A stretch of DNA of 64,000 nt from Draconibacterium aestuarii (GCA_026671195.1 JAPOHD010000062.1:1-64000), one strand, 5' to 3'; shown: positions 42,306 through 51,782, counted from the stretch's first letter. Translations and numbers: made by a program. The notes: a model not told the origin generated them from the sequence alone.

Positions 42306-43631
42306 TCAGGCTTTATTTGCCCATTCGAAACCCAGTTTGTTCATTTTCTCGAAAACCTCCCGGTAACCTTCCCACTGCCCTATGTTATTTACTGTTTCGT
42401 TGTGCCAAACGCTTACAAATGTACCACCAACATTTTTAACTTCCTGCATAAGCGTCTTTATTTCTTCAAAAGCCTGGTCAGGATTCAATTGCATGTAATG
42501 GAGCAATGTTCCATCCATTACCTGGAAGGGTACAATTAGAAGGTTGGTTGTAGTTTCATGTTTTAAATCGTAATAATAGTACGGTGTGCAGATTCCTCCC
42601 CGAAACCCGGTTTTGGGAGAATAACCCAATGTGTAATCTTCCTGAATGCCTGCTTTGATTAAGCGTGTGTAAGTTCTCGGAAATCTAAGCATTAAATAGT
42701 GTTGACGACTCTTTGTGATTTCTTTTCCCGCGATTTCTTCAAGACGTTTTTTCTCTATCCTCACTTTTTTCTTGCCTCCTTTTTGGCTGGTTGCAAACGA
42801 AGGATGAAGCCCAACGTCGTATTTATTCGCTGTCCTTTTTATTAATTTTTGGTAGGCTTCATTCGTGTGAGATACATTCTTGTCTTTTTGGCCATAATTC
42901 CCCATCAGGAAAAAGAATTTTACTTTGTCTTCATTTCCTTGAAAAACTGTGTCGAGATAATCGTAGGTGTCGTAAGGGTCGCGCTCTTTACCCGAAAATA
43001 CTCTTTTACGTTTTTTGTGCTCTTCCATTTCACCTTTCAACAGTGCTCTTGCCCATGCTGCTGATGTTCTCCAGAATCCTTTGTTCTGGTAGGCGTATGC
43101 ATTGTCAACGTCGATAGTTGAAATGAATTCAAATTTTTGGGAACGAAATTTTAGATCAGGATAAATTTCTTTCAATTTATCGGCAACAAGATTGGCCCAG
43201 ATATTTACAATTGGTTTATGTAGTAAGTTATATTTACTGAGAATACTTTTTTGCACCGGGTAACGATCCAGTTTGTCGAGGTTTTCTTCCGTGTATTCTT
43301 CGTGGCGCGTAACTACATAAAACGATGCAGCAAACGGATCGAAAGGAAGGGTAGAATCTTCAGAACTTTCGCAAAAGTATTTCTTCCCCTCGTACCAAAC
43401 TGAATTTATTGAAGGCGTTAATAAGGCCTTGCATTGAGTGATGCGGTGCGGTTTAATGTAAAATTCGTCTCCAAATTTTTCGACAGAGTAATTGATTTTT
43501 GGCAATTCCGATTTCTGAAATTTTGAAGAATTAGTAGTAAATACAACATCAAAACTTAAAATCTGGTTAAAAACTAACTTAAAGATATACTCGATGCGGG
43601 GGGTAATTTCTTCTGCGTAGATTAGTATCAT
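42306..43631 (-). CDS. Polysaccharide deacetylase-family protein with extra N-terminal domain
   Basis: A 441-aa protein. The N-terminal ~130 residues form the domain found before divergent deacetylases in Bacteroidota (DUF7033-type): MILIYAEEITPRIEYIFKLV, then SLPFDPFAASFYVVTRHEEY in altered form. The NodB-like part has EFISTIDVDNAYAYQNKG near residues 168-185 (D-V-D in place of D-D) and VGLHPSFATSQKGG near residues 275-288 with the metal His. The C-terminal VSVWHNETVNN carries another conserved His. Metal ligands seem retained in altered form, so activity is likely. It is 12 bases downstream of radC. Confidence 0.8.
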   Translation of the reverse strand: MILIYAEEITPRIEYIFKLVFNQILSFDVVFTTNSSKFQKSELPKINYSVEKFGDEFYIKPHRITQCKALLTPSINSVWYEGKKYFCESSEDSTLPFDPFAASFYVVTRHEEYTEENLDKLDRYPVQKSILSKYNLLHKPIVNIWANLVADKLKEIYPDLKFRSQKFEFISTIDVDNAYAYQNKGFWRTSAAWARALLKGEMEEHKKRKRVFSGKERDPYDTYDYLDTVFQGNEDKVKFFFLMGNYGQKDKNVSHTNEAYQKLIKRTANKYDVGLHPSFATSQKGGKKKVRIEKKRLEEIAGKEITKSRQHYLMLRFPRTYTRLIKAGIQEDYTLGYSPKTGFRGGICTPYYYYDLKHETTTNLLIVPFQVMDGTLLHYMQLNPDQAFEEIKTLMQEVKNVGGTFVSVWHNETVNNIGQWEGYREVFEKMNKLGFEWANKA

Positions 43632-43643
43632 TTTGGTTCAATT

Positions 43644-44342
43644 TTAGTTTAACATTCCTTCATCAGCAAAACTAATGTATTGGTTCTGACCAATAATTAT
43701 ATGGTCGAGCACTGTAATATCCATTATTGTGGCGGCTTCTTTTATTTTCTTTGTGATTTTGAGATCAGCGTCGGATGCCTGCATGGTTCCTGATGGATGA
43801 TTGTGACAAAGAATTACAGAACTGGCCATTTTTTCCAGAGCATTTTTCAGGATAAGACGAACATCAATCACTGTACCTGATATCCCTCCTTTGCTGATCA
43901 TAAAAGTATCAATTATTATGTTGCCACGGTTAAGCAACATGATCCAAAATTCTTCGTGATTCAAATCGCCAAGCATGGGCTGAAAAAAGTCGGCTGCATC
44001 TTTGCTTCCTGTAATTTTGTTTTTGCTGAATACTTCGGCTTCTTTGCGGCGTTTCCCCAATTCCAGTGCGGCCACAATGGAAACAGCTTTGGCTTCTCCG
44101 ATTCCATTGAATGCTTGTAAAAAATCAGTGGTTTTCCGGCCCAGTTCGTTTAAATTATTGTCTACGGTGGTGAGTATGCGACGCGAAAGTTCAACTGCTG
44201 TTTCTTCTAAGTTTCCCGAACCAATTAATATGGCAATTAATTCGGCATCGGTTAGCGCACGGGCCCCTTTCGAAAGTAATTTTTCACGTGGCCGGTCTTC
44301 AACAGCCCAGTCTTTAATGTTTAGTTTTTTGTATTCACCCAT
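43644..44342 (-). CDS. radC: RadC/JAB-domain protein
   Basis: A 232-aa protein long annotated as DNA repair protein RadC, although its role is unsettled. The N-terminal UPF0758 domain has EDRPREKLLSKGARALTDAE near residues 15-34 and a helix-hairpin-helix (FNGIGEAKAVSIVAALELG). The C-terminal JAB/MPN metalloprotease-like domain has VILCHNHPSGTMQASDAD near residues 184-201, i.e. H-x-H-x(7)-x-D zinc ligands. It is first in a minus-strand operon with deacetylases and acyltransferases. Confidence 0.92.
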   Translation of the reverse strand: MGEYKKLNIKDWAVEDRPREKLLSKGARALTDAELIAILIGSGNLEETAVELSRRILTTVDNNLNELGRKTTDFLQAFNGIGEAKAVSIVAALELGKRRKEAEVFSKNKITGSKDAADFFQPMLGDLNHEEFWIMLLNRGNIIIDTFMISKGGISGTVIDVRLILKNALEKMASSVILCHNHPSGTMQASDADLKITKKIKEAATIMDITVLDHIIIGQNQYISFADEGMLN

Positions 44343-44472
44343 TAGCTTCGGAGTTTAATAAATCTTCCAATAAATTTATGGAAGAGAGCCAATGGTAATT
44401 TAACTATAATAAATGGTTTTCGAAAGGGGTAAATTATAGTTTCAGAACATATGATGGATTGCTGAAGAGCAT

Positions 44473-44504
44473 AAAAAAACCCCTTCGGAGACCGAAGAGG
44501 TTTT
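44473..44504 (-). terminator. rpsT terminator
   Basis: On the minus strand AAAACC, a mismatch and CTTCGG pair with CCGAAG and GGTTTT, followed by more T residues. It ends rpsT transcription. Confidence 0.85.
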
Positions 44505-44527
44505 AATATCTTGATTGAATATTTTCC

Positions 44528-44779
44528 TTACAACGTGTCAACCTTTACGGCTAACTTCGATTTTAAGTTCGAAGCTTTGTTTTTATGAATGATATTGCGT
44601 TTTGCTAATTTATCAATCATTGCAACAACTTCAGGGAACAATTTTTCTGCCTCTGCTTTGTCAGATGCGTTACGCAAAGCTTTGATCGCATTACGAGTAG
44701 TTTTTGCGTAGTACTTGTTGTGTACCCTTTTCTTTTCGTCTTGACGAATTCTTTTTAAAGCTGACTTATGATGTGCCAT
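44528..44779 (-). CDS. rpsT: 30S ribosomal protein S20
   Basis: An 83-aa basic, helical ribosomal protein. The family hallmark [20 protein letters not shown] is at the N-terminus, and [20 protein letters not shown] near the C-terminus. This is the normal length. tRNA-Glu lies 27 bases upstream on the same strand under a strong promoter, so the two are probably co-transcribed. A terminator follows. Confidence 0.96.
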   Translation of the reverse strand: MAHHKSALKRIRQDEKKRVHNKYYAKTTRNAIKALRNASDKAEAEKLFPEVVAMIDKLAKRNIIHKNKASNLKSKLAVKVDTL

Positions 44780-44806
44780 TTCTTTTTTTCTTCTCTTTTA
44801 AATTTG

Positions 44807-44878
44807 TAGCCCGTAGGGGATTCGAACCCCTGCTACCAGGATGAAAACCTGGCGTCCTAACCCCTAGACGAACGGGCC
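44807..44878 (-). tRNA. tRNA-Glu (UUC)
   Basis: The minus strand folds as a complete cloverleaf. The acceptor arms are GGCCCGT and ACGGGCT. The anticodon stem CCAGG/CCTGG holds the loop TTTTCAT, anticodon TTC. The T arm is CAGGGGTTCGAATCCCCT-like. CCA is not fully encoded. It is 72 bases long and sits upstream of rpsT. Confidence 0.95.
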
Positions 44879-44908
44879 TTCCTAATTGTTCCCTTAATTT
44901 TGGGACTG

Positions 44909-44939
44909 CAAAAATACATCATTTTTGTTATCCACCAAA
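44909..44939 (-). promoter_or_regulatory. Promoter of tRNA-Glu and rpsT
   Basis: On the minus strand TTTG (plus 44936-44939) and TATTTTTG (plus 44909-44916) have a 19-base spacer: a full match to the Bacteroidota consensus, 31 bases from the tRNA 5' end. Confidence 0.75.
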
Positions 44940-45074
44940 TTTTCAGGAAATATTTCTTCTAAAATTTTTACATCCTTCGTTTAGAATGCCGTTTTTTATT
45001 TTAGCGCTGCAAAGAAAAGCAAGTTTTTTTAAACCGCAAATAAAAATTTGAAAAAAAATGCAAAAAATGGATTT

Positions 45075-45797
45075 TTATCGCAACTCGAAGTTTTCGCCAA
45101 GGTAAACACGGCGTACATCTTTGTCTTCAGCAAGATCTTTTGCTGTCCCTGCTTTTAATATGTTCCCTTCAAAAAGGAGGTACGACCTATCTGTTATTCG
45201 CAATGTTTCGTGTACATTGTGGTCGGTAATCAACACTCCAATATTTTTTTCTTTTAGTTTCATTACAATTTGCTGGATATCTTCCACAGCAATGGGATCG
45301 ACACCGGCAAATGGTTCGTCTAAAAGAATAAATTTTGGATCGATGGCCAAGGCCCGGGCAATTTCGGTGCGCCGACGTTCTCCCCCCGAAAGTTGAATCC
45401 CTTTGCTCTTTCGAATGTGACCTAAACCAAACTCTTCAATTAATGTTTCCAGTTTATCGCGTTGGTATTCTTTTGAATAGTCTGTCATTTCCAGAACCGC
45501 TCTGATATTGTCCTCAATGCTTAGTTTCCTGAAAACCGATGCTTCCTGTGCCAGGTATCCAATCCCTAGTTGTGCGCGTTTGTAAACAGGCAGCTTTGTT
45601 ATATTCTGATTGTCAAGGTAGATATTTCCTGAAAAGGGTTGAATAAGTCCTACGATCATGTAAAACGAGGTGGTTTTTCCTGCCCCGTTAGGACCAAGTA
45701 ATCCCACAATTTCGCCTTGTTCAACCTGGAAGCTAACACCTTTTACAACAGTTCTTTTGCGGTATTTTTTTACTATGTTATCGGCTCGAAGAATCAT
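45075..45797 (-). CDS. lptB: LPS export ABC transporter ATP-binding protein
   Basis: ATPase that powers lipopolysaccharide extraction from the inner membrane (LptB2FGC), 240 aa. Walker A is [11 protein letters not shown], the Q-loop LAQEASVF, the signature LSGGERRR, Walker [16 protein letters not shown] and the H-loop ITDHNV. The [16 protein letters not shown] and [10 protein letters not shown] strings are typical of LptB. It is co-directional with tatC (32-base gap). The permeases LptF/G are not in the window. Confidence 0.94.
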   Translation of the reverse strand: MILRADNIVKKYRKRTVVKGVSFQVEQGEIVGLLGPNGAGKTTSFYMIVGLIQPFSGNIYLDNQNITKLPVYKRAQLGIGYLAQEASVFRKLSIEDNIRAVLEMTDYSKEYQRDKLETLIEEFGLGHIRKSKGIQLSGGERRRTEIARALAIDPKFILLDEPFAGVDPIAVEDIQQIVMKLKEKNIGVLITDHNVHETLRITDRSYLLFEGNILKAGTAKDLAEDKDVRRVYLGENFELR

Positions 45798-45829
45798 AAT
45801 TGTTTAAATAACGGATTTTTTCGGGTGAA

Positions 45830-46693
45830 TTACAGCTCCTCCATCTGTTTTTCACGTTTTTTAACAACGCGGCGCGAAATCATAATCCCGATTTCATATA
45901 AAAACACCAGAGGGAAACACACCATTATCTGGCTGAAAATATCGGGAGGAGTAATTATCGCTGAAAGTAAAAGCATTACAACATACGAATGCCTGCGATA
46001 AGTTTTCATTATTTGAGGTGTAATTATTCCAACCTTACTTAAAAAGTAGGAGAATATGGGGAGCAGAAATACAACTCCGGCGGCTAAAGAAATAGAGGTA
46101 ACCGAACCAATGTATGATCGCAGGTTAATTGTATTTTCAACCTCACTGCTCACCTGGTAAGTTCCCAAAAAGTGAATGGAAAGCGGTACAATTAAATAAT
46201 AGCCAAACAAAACTCCCAGCAGAAACAAAACGGAGGTAAAAAACACTGCTCCACCGGCGTGTCTTTTTTCTTTTTCGTACAGTGCGGGTTTAATAAAACT
46301 CCAGAACTCGTAAAAAACAACCGGAGAAGCAACAATGAGCCCGGCAATGATGGATACCATAATATGAGTAGAAAATTGTCCGGCAATTTTAATACTCTGC
46401 ATTTTTAATGGAACCTGGTTTATTTTAACAGCTTCAGAACCCACTAAATCTCCAAGCTTGGCAAACATTTGGTTGGTCCAAAACTCAGGCGTTCGGGGTG
46501 CTAATATTACTACGTCGAAAATGAACCGTTTCATTACAAATGCCACAATGGCAAAAACCATAATTGCTGCTGCCGAACGCACAATGTGCCAGCGCAACTC
46601 TTCCAGGTGCTCGAGAAACGACATCTCATTTTCCTTTTTTTTCTCGCCTCTTTTTTTAGTCGATTGCTCTTCTTGTGTATATTCTTCGCTCAT
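45830..46693 (-). CDS. tatC: Sec-independent translocase TatC
   Basis: Receptor subunit of the twin-arginine system, 287 aa with six helices. The N-terminal cytoplasmic signature MSFLEHLEELRWHIVRSAAA is near residues 24-43. YEFWSFIKPALYEKEKRHAG near residues 126-145 follows helix 2, and the last helices contain YVVMLLLSAIITPPDIFSQI. The 20-residue Lys/Glu-rich N-terminal extension is unremarkable. It is co-transcribed with lptB. A minus-strand -7 element (TACATTTG) is at 46723-46730. Confidence 0.96.
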   Translation of the reverse strand: MSEEYTQEEQSTKKRGEKKKENEMSFLEHLEELRWHIVRSAAAIMVFAIVAFVMKRFIFDVVILAPRTPEFWTNQMFAKLGDLVGSEAVKINQVPLKMQSIKIAGQFSTHIMVSIIAGLIVASPVVFYEFWSFIKPALYEKEKRHAGGAVFFTSVLFLLGVLFGYYLIVPLSIHFLGTYQVSSEVENTINLRSYIGSVTSISLAAGVVFLLPIFSYFLSKVGIITPQIMKTYRRHSYVVMLLLSAIITPPDIFSQIMVCFPLVFLYEIGIMISRRVVKKREKQMEEL

Positions 46694-47008
46694 GAATTAC
46701 TTAACTTTTCAAAAAAACTTCACAAATGTACACGAAATTTTTGCAATTGAAATGACATGGGCTTAAATGAGAAGAATATTATATGTGTAGATAATTGCTT
46801 CAGGTTTAACAATGCTGCAATAAATATTTATTTACAAAGTTTGATTCTAAAGTTTAACGATAATTCTGTACTTTTAAGTTTGGGATGTTTTTTTGTCGAT
46901 GCGCAGAAAATCATAAAAAACATTAAAAAACATTGGTGTTTTATTTACTTTTAATAATTTAGAATTTGCATAAAAAAATATGGGACAGAATTGAGAGCTA
47001 GAAGGATC
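46694..47008. other. Divergent intergenic region between tatC and recQ
   Basis: It holds the tatC -7 element at 46723-46730 (plus-strand CAAATGTA). For recQ only a near match (TAGAATTTG, near 46959-46967) is seen. A short open frame here has no family resemblance and I do not call it. Confidence 0.45.
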
Positions 47009-49192
47009 ATGGAAAATAATATTGTATTAACAGATAAATTACAGGAGTATTTTGGTTTCGATAGGTTTAAAGGGAAACAAGAAGAAGCCATAAAAAGTGT
47101 GTTGGAGGGGAATAATACGTTTGTTTTAATGCCTACTGGTGGCGGTAAATCGTTAATTTATCAGTTGCCTGCCTTAATTCTTGAAGGAACGGCAATTGTA
47201 ATTTCGCCTTTAATTGCATTAATGAAGAATCAAGTTGATTCAATCAGGGGAACGCACTCTGAAGACAACATCGCTCATTTCTTAAATTCATCACTTTCGA
47301 AGTCGGCAATTGCCGAAGTGAAAGAAGATGTTTTGTCGGGAAAGACAAAGTTGCTGTATGTAGCACCCGAATCATTGACAAAAGAAGACAACATTGAGTT
47401 TCTGAAAAAGATAAAAATTTCGTTTTATGCCATTGATGAGGCGCACTGTATATCGGAATGGGGCCACGATTTCAGACCTGAATACCGAAGGATTAAGCCA
47501 ATCGTTGAGGAAATTGGAAAGTCGCCAATTGTAGCCTTAACGGCAACGGCAACCGCAAAAGTGCAGCACGACATTCAAAAAAACCTTGGGATTTTAGATG
47601 CTAAAGTTTTTATGGCCTCTTTTAACCGGGAAAATTTATATTATGAGGTACGTCCAAAGGTGAAACCCGAAACTCAGATTATAAAGTTTATCAAGCAGAA
47701 TGAAGGTAAATCGGGAATTATTTATTGTTTAAGCCGTAAGAAAGTAGAGGAGTTGGCCGAAACGCTTCTGATTAATGGAGTAAAGGCGTTGGCTTATCAC
47801 GCGGGAATGGATGCTGCAACCCGATCGGGGAATCAGGATAAATTTTTGATGGAAGAGGTGGATGTGATTGTTGCAACCATCGCATTTGGAATGGGTATTG
47901 ATAAACCCGATGTACGATTTGTTATTCATTATGATATTCCTAAAAGTTTGGAGGGATATTACCAGGAAACCGGTCGTGCCGGTCGCGATGGTGGTGAAGG
48001 ACAGTGCGTTACCTTTTATAGCTATAAAGATATTCAGAAGCTGGAGAAGTTTATGCATGGCAAACCCGTTGCCGAACAGGAAATTGGCAAACAACTTCTT
48101 TTAGATACCGTTTCGTATGCCGAATCTGCAATATGCAGACGTATTATTCTGTTGCACTATTTTGGCGAGAAATACGAGCCGGAGAATTGTGGTAACTGTG
48201 ATAATTGTTTAAATCCGAAAGAGCAGATTGAAGCGAAAGATGAAATTGTAACTGCACTAAAAGCCATACTTGAGGTAAACGAGAAATACAAAGGCGACCA
48301 TATCGCGAATATTCTGATTGGAAATAAAACTGCAGCAGTGAAGTCGTTTAAGCATGATACCTTAAAGGCATTTGGAACAGGTAAAAAACACGAAGAAAGG
48401 TACTGGAATGCAGTTTTTCGTCAATCAATGGTGGCCGGAATAATTAATAAAGACATTGAAAATTACGGACTTTTAAAAGTTACTCCGGTTGGGCATGAGT
48501 TTTTAGCTAAACCACATAGTTTTATGTTGGTTAAAAACCATGAATATGAAGAGGAAGATGGCTCGAATTCAGGAGGCGCACCTTCAGGAGGTTCAAGTGG
48601 TGATCCGCAACTTTTTGCCATGTTGAAAGACCTTCGGAAAAAAATTGCAAAGCGTAATAATTTACCTCCTTTTGTAATCTTTCAGGATCCGTCGTTGGCA
48701 GATATGTCTATTCAATATCCAATTTCCATTGATGAACTCCAGCAAATTCAGGGAGTTGGAATGGGTAAAGCCAAAAGATACGGCCGGGAATTTGCGGCCC
48801 TCATTAAATCGTATGTTGAAGAGAATGAAATAGACAGGCCCGAAGATCTTGTGGTACGCAGTGTGGCCAACAAATCAAAAATGAAAGTCTTTATCATTCA
48901 AAGTATCGACCGGAAACTGTCTTTTGAGGATATTGCTGATTCTAAAGGAGTTGATGTAAAAGATATTATTACGGAGGTGGAAGCGATTGTAAATTCCGGA
49001 ACCAAGTTAAATATCGATTACTATATCGATGATGTATTGGATGAAGATCATCAGGAAGAAATTTTTGATTATTTCAGGGAGGCAGAAACCGATTCGATTG
49101 AAGAAGCACTCGCCGAACTTGGTGAAGATGAATATAGCGAAGAAGATATTCGTTTGATGAGAGTGAAGTTTTTCTCCGATCTTGGCAATTAA
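47009..49192 (+). CDS. recQ: ATP-dependent DNA helicase RecQ
   Basis: 3'-5' DNA helicase for recombination and repair, 727 aa from the ATG at 47009 (MENNIVLTDKLQEYFG). Superfamily 2 motifs: FVLMPTGGGKSLIYQLPAL (Walker A), YAIDEAHCISEWGHDFRPEY (DEAH), ALTATAT, GIIYCLSRKKVEELA, VDVIVATIAFGMGIDKPDVR and YYQETGRAGRDG. The RQC zinc site has cysteines in YAESAICRR and NCGNCDNC. An HRDC-like domain lies near residues 535-615, and a further C-terminal region of about 110 acidic residues follows. This long form is common in Bacteroidota. Confidence 0.96.
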   Translation: MENNIVLTDKLQEYFGFDRFKGKQEEAIKSVLEGNNTFVLMPTGGGKSLIYQLPALILEGTAIVISPLIALMKNQVDSIRGTHSEDNIAHFLNSSLSKSAIAEVKEDVLSGKTKLLYVAPESLTKEDNIEFLKKIKISFYAIDEAHCISEWGHDFRPEYRRIKPIVEEIGKSPIVALTATATAKVQHDIQKNLGILDAKVFMASFNRENLYYEVRPKVKPETQIIKFIKQNEGKSGIIYCLSRKKVEELAETLLINGVKALAYHAGMDAATRSGNQDKFLMEEVDVIVATIAFGMGIDKPDVRFVIHYDIPKSLEGYYQETGRAGRDGGEGQCVTFYSYKDIQKLEKFMHGKPVAEQEIGKQLLLDTVSYAESAICRRIILLHYFGEKYEPENCGNCDNCLNPKEQIEAKDEIVTALKAILEVNEKYKGDHIANILIGNKTAAVKSFKHDTLKAFGTGKKHEERYWNAVFRQSMVAGIINKDIENYGLLKVTPVGHEFLAKPHSFMLVKNHEYEEEDGSNSGGAPSGGSSGDPQLFAMLKDLRKKIAKRNNLPPFVIFQDPSLADMSIQYPISIDELQQIQGVGMGKAKRYGREFAALIKSYVEENEIDRPEDLVVRSVANKSKMKVFIIQSIDRKLSFEDIADSKGVDVKDIITEVEAIVNSGTKLNIDYYIDDVLDEDHQEEIFDYFREAETDSIEEALAELGEDEYSEEDIRLMRVKFFSDLGN

Positions 49193-49246
49193 AATTCATA
49201 AGTGCTTTTTTTGCTGACACACAACCTTTTTGCTGTTAAAATTGTT

Positions 49247-49254
49247 TACTTTTG
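49247..49254 (+). promoter_or_regulatory. ahcY -7 element
   Basis: TACTTTTG matches TAnnTTTG and gives a leader of about 90 bases before the ahcY ATG. I could not fold that leader into a known SAM or SAH riboswitch. Confidence 0.5.
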
Positions 49255-49351
49255 CACCGTTTTTTAGCAGAGGTAAGTAGGTTTAATCTGTTACCTGTAT
49301 GTAAAAATAGAAGTTGTTGATTGAAGTAAAAGAATTTATTGAAAATAAGAT

Positions 49352-50770
49352 ATGACAGTAGCAGTTAAAGAACAATTGGATTATAAAGTTGCCGATATTG
49401 CGTTGGCTGATTTCGGGCGAAAAGAGATTGAAATAGCAGAGAAAGAAATGCCGGGTTTGATGTCGATCCGTAAAAAGTTTGGCCAGGAAAAACCCTTGCA
49501 GGGTGCCCGTGTTATGGGAAGTCTGCACATGACCATTCAAACAGCTGTTTTAATTGAAACACTGGTTGAATTAGGTGCCGATGTTCGTTGGTGTAGTTGT
49601 AATATTTTTTCTACGCAGGATCATGCAGCTGCTGCCATTGCCGCAGCAGGAGTGCCGGTGTTTGCCTGGAAAGGTGAAACGCTTGAGGAATATTGGTGGT
49701 GTACAAGAGAGGCACTGAGTTTTCCGGGTGGAAAAGGGCCACAGTTGATTGTTGATGATGGTGGCGATGCAACACTCTTAATCCACAAAGGTTATGCTGC
49801 AGAAAAAGATGCAAGTGTTTTGGATGTTGAACCAGCCAGTGAAGAAGAAGGCGAAGTTTTAAGCCTTTTGAAGCTTACGCTTGCTGAAGACAACCAGAAA
49901 TGGCATCGCACCGTTGAGGAGTGGAAAGGCGTTTCTGAAGAGACAACTACAGGGGTTCACAGGCTGTATCAAATGTTTGATAAAGGTGAATTGTTGGTTC
50001 CTGCCATTAATGTAAACGACTCAGTTACAAAATCAAAATTCGATAATTTGTACGGTTGCCGCGAATCGCTGGCCGATGGAATTAAGCGTGCCACTGACGT
50101 TATGATTGCCGGGAAAGTGGTGGTTGTTGCAGGTTATGGCGATGTTGGTAAAGGTTGTGCTCACTCGATGCGTAGTTATGGCGCTCGTGTAATTGTTACC
50201 GAAATTGATCCGATTTGTGCATTGCAGGCCGCCATGGAAGGTTTTGAAGTGAAACCAATGGAAGATGCAGTGGCCGAAGGAAATATTTACGTAACCACCA
50301 CCGGAAACAAAGATGTAATCACTGCCGAAAACATGGCCAATATGAAAGATCAGGCAATTGTTTGTAATATTGGCCACTTCGATAACGAAATTCAGGTAGC
50401 TCAACTCGAAAAATGGGAGGGGATTGTTAAAACAAATATTAAACCACAGGTTGATAAATATACCTATCCTGATGGTCACAGTATATTCCTGTTGGCTGAA
50501 GGTCGTTTGGTGAATTTGGGATGTGCAACCGGTCACCCGTCGTTTGTTATGAGTAATTCGTTTACCAACCAATCGTTGGCACAAATCGATTTGTGGAAAA
50601 ATAATTACGAAGTGGGTGTATTTACACTTTCAAAAAAGCTGGACGAAGAAGTTGCACGTTTGCATCTGGAGCAAATTGGTGTGAAATTAACCACACTAAC
50701 TGATGAGCAGGCAGCATATCTTGGCATTCCGAAAGAAGGTCCGTTTAAACCGGAACATTACAGGTATTAA
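49352..50770 (+). CDS. ahcY: Adenosylhomocysteinase
   Basis: NAD-dependent hydrolysis of S-adenosylhomocysteine to homocysteine and adenosine, completing the methyl cycle. The 472-aa chain is the longer bacterial type. It has [20 protein letters not shown] near residues 51-70, [20 protein letters not shown] (substrate site), and [20 protein letters not shown] with the catalytic Lys/Asp. The NAD loop is [20 protein letters not shown] near residues 252-271. [14 protein letters not shown] follows, and the C-terminus is [10 protein letters not shown] terminator follows directly. Confidence 0.97.
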   Translation: MTVAVKEQLDYKVADIALADFGRKEIEIAEKEMPGLMSIRKKFGQEKPLQGARVMGSLHMTIQTAVLIETLVELGADVRWCSCNIFSTQDHAAAAIAAAGVPVFAWKGETLEEYWWCTREALSFPGGKGPQLIVDDGGDATLLIHKGYAAEKDASVLDVEPASEEEGEVLSLLKLTLAEDNQKWHRTVEEWKGVSEETTTGVHRLYQMFDKGELLVPAINVNDSVTKSKFDNLYGCRESLADGIKRATDVMIAGKVVVVAGYGDVGKGCAHSMRSYGARVIVTEIDPICALQAAMEGFEVKPMEDAVAEGNIYVTTTGNKDVITAENMANMKDQAIVCNIGHFDNEIQVAQLEKWEGIVKTNIKPQVDKYTYPDGHSIFLLAEGRLVNLGCATGHPSFVMSNSFTNQSLAQIDLWKNNYEVGVFTLSKKLDEEVARLHLEQIGVKLTTLTDEQAAYLGIPKEGPFKPEHYRY

Positions 50771-50793
50771 AGAATAGTAAAATATATTCTAAG

Positions 50794-50825
50794 AAAACGG
50801 GCTTCAGTTTGGGGCCCGTTTTTAA
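50794..50825. terminator. Terminator between ahcY and the convergent Rieske-like gene
   Basis: AAAACGGGC (50794-50802) pairs with GCCCGTTTT (50814-50822), with A and T runs on the flanks, so it can act in both directions. Confidence 0.85.
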
Positions 50826-51253
50826 TTGAATACTCTGAGTGTTGAATTCCCTAACACCGAAACATTATATTGTTTTAGTGGAGCCGATGCCGGACCTGAA
50901 ATGGGATTTGCAGAGTAAAAAAGTGAATATTGAGATTCGCAACAAGGACAAGCTGCCAGCAATCCGTCAGGTTCAAGATGGCATGATTGACTGATTTCGT
51001 GTGTACAGGTTGCATCGTATGCGTAATATTCTCCAACCACATGGCACGATACAATAACGCCTCCAAAACCAACGTATTCAAAATAAACGGAACTTCCCGG
51101 ATTTTGGAGTTCATTGTAAATATTCAGATTGATGGTAAAATTAACAGGTACTTCCGGTACTTGCGAATCAATCTCATCGCACGATAAGTTTGTTACCATT
51201 AATAGTATGAAAAAGAATAAATACTTCCCGTTTTTTACAAACAACTTCCCCAT
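50822..51253 (-). CDS. Rieske-like 2Fe-2S lipoprotein with an altered ligand
   Basis: A 143-aa protein from the ATG at 51253 (MGKLFVKNGKYLFFFILLMV). The longer frame reaches into the divergent gene and is not credible. A signal peptide ends at C25 (TNLSCDE), a likely lipobox. The C-terminal half matches the Rieske fold: C83-T-H85 and C102-P-C104-C105 in ACPCCESQYSLF. C91 and C104 sit where bc1-type Rieske proteins have their disulfide. The second His ligand of C-P-C-H is Cys105 here, so the cluster would be 3Cys-1His or absent. There is no cytochrome b neighbour; the partner is unknown. Confidence 0.8.
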   Translation of the reverse strand: MGKLFVKNGKYLFFFILLMVTNLSCDEIDSQVPEVPVNFTINLNIYNELQNPGSSVYFEYVGFGGVIVSCHVVGEYYAYDATCTHEISQSCHLEPDGLLAACPCCESQYSLFYSANPISGPASAPLKQYNVSVLGNSTLRVFN

Positions 51254-51317
51254 TTTTCGTACTTTTATAAACTGTAACAACAAAAGTAGAGTTTTTATTG
51301 AATTCTGAACATAAGAG

Positions 51318-51707
51318 ATGGACGATCTGATAGTAATCATATTAACCTTGGCAGTGGCGGTAATTGGCGTAATTAACCAACAGAAAAAGAAAAAGGCCGC
51401 ACAAAATCCTGCTGGAAAAGTTACAAAACAACCAACGGATTTTTGGGATATGATTATGGATGCACAAAACGAACAGGCAGAAAATGTGCCTGAATATGTT
51501 GAGCCGCAAACTGAATTTGAAGAATACAAAGAGCCTGAAGATAAAATAGAATATCAGTTTGTTCCAAGCAGTGAAGGAATTACTGAAATTGAAAACGAAA
51601 CAAAAGTAATTTCGAAAAAGAAACTGCAGGCGACGGTTGATGGTGAAGAATTTTCGCTGAGAAAAGCCGTAATTTACAACGAAATATTACAACGGAAGTA
51701 TACGTAA
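51318..51707 (+). CDS. Conserved single-pass membrane protein of unknown function
   Basis: A 129-aa protein with an N-terminal helix (residues 3-20, DDLIVIILTLAVAVIGVINQ) followed by a basic stop-transfer QQKKKKAAQ, so the rest lies in the cytoplasm. An acidic middle (about residues 45-90) precedes a conserved-looking end with EEFSLRKAVIYNEILQRKYT, a type of C-terminus I associate with Bacteroidota hypothetical proteins. It is divergent from the Rieske-like gene and upstream of greA. Confidence 0.7.
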   Translation: MDDLIVIILTLAVAVIGVINQQKKKKAAQNPAGKVTKQPTDFWDMIMDAQNEQAENVPEYVEPQTEFEEYKEPEDKIEYQFVPSSEGITEIENETKVISKKKLQATVDGEEFSLRKAVIYNEILQRKYT

Positions 51708-51752
51708 TTAGGTATAAATCACGCAATTCGATTATTTTTTCTGTCGTATTGT

Positions 51753-51782
51753 TTTGAATTAGGCAGAAAATATATAGTTTTG
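51753..51782 (+). promoter_or_regulatory. greA promoter
   Basis: TTTG at 51753-51756 and TAGTTTTG at 51775-51782, with an 18-base spacer. The greA ATG lies about 90 bases downstream, preceded by AAGGAGG at 51860-51866. That is a strong Shine-Dalgarno-like sequence, unusual for this genome. Confidence 0.6.

Noticed and set aside
44927..44936. DnaA box (TTATCCACC) suggesting an origin
   Set aside because: A single near-match next to a tRNA promoter, with no cluster of boxes and no dnaA or gyrB nearby.
46757..46954. 65-aa ORF between tatC and recQ
   Set aside because: No motif, no promoter of its own and AT-driven composition; treated as intergenic.
49255..49351. SAH or SAM riboswitch before ahcY
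   Set aside because: I could not find the conserved core or a convincing pseudoknot in the leader. A covariance-model search would decide.
50033..50584. 183-aa ORF antisense to ahcY
   Set aside because: Shadow of a highly conserved gene; the translation is His/Asn/Cys-rich as expected for an antisense frame.
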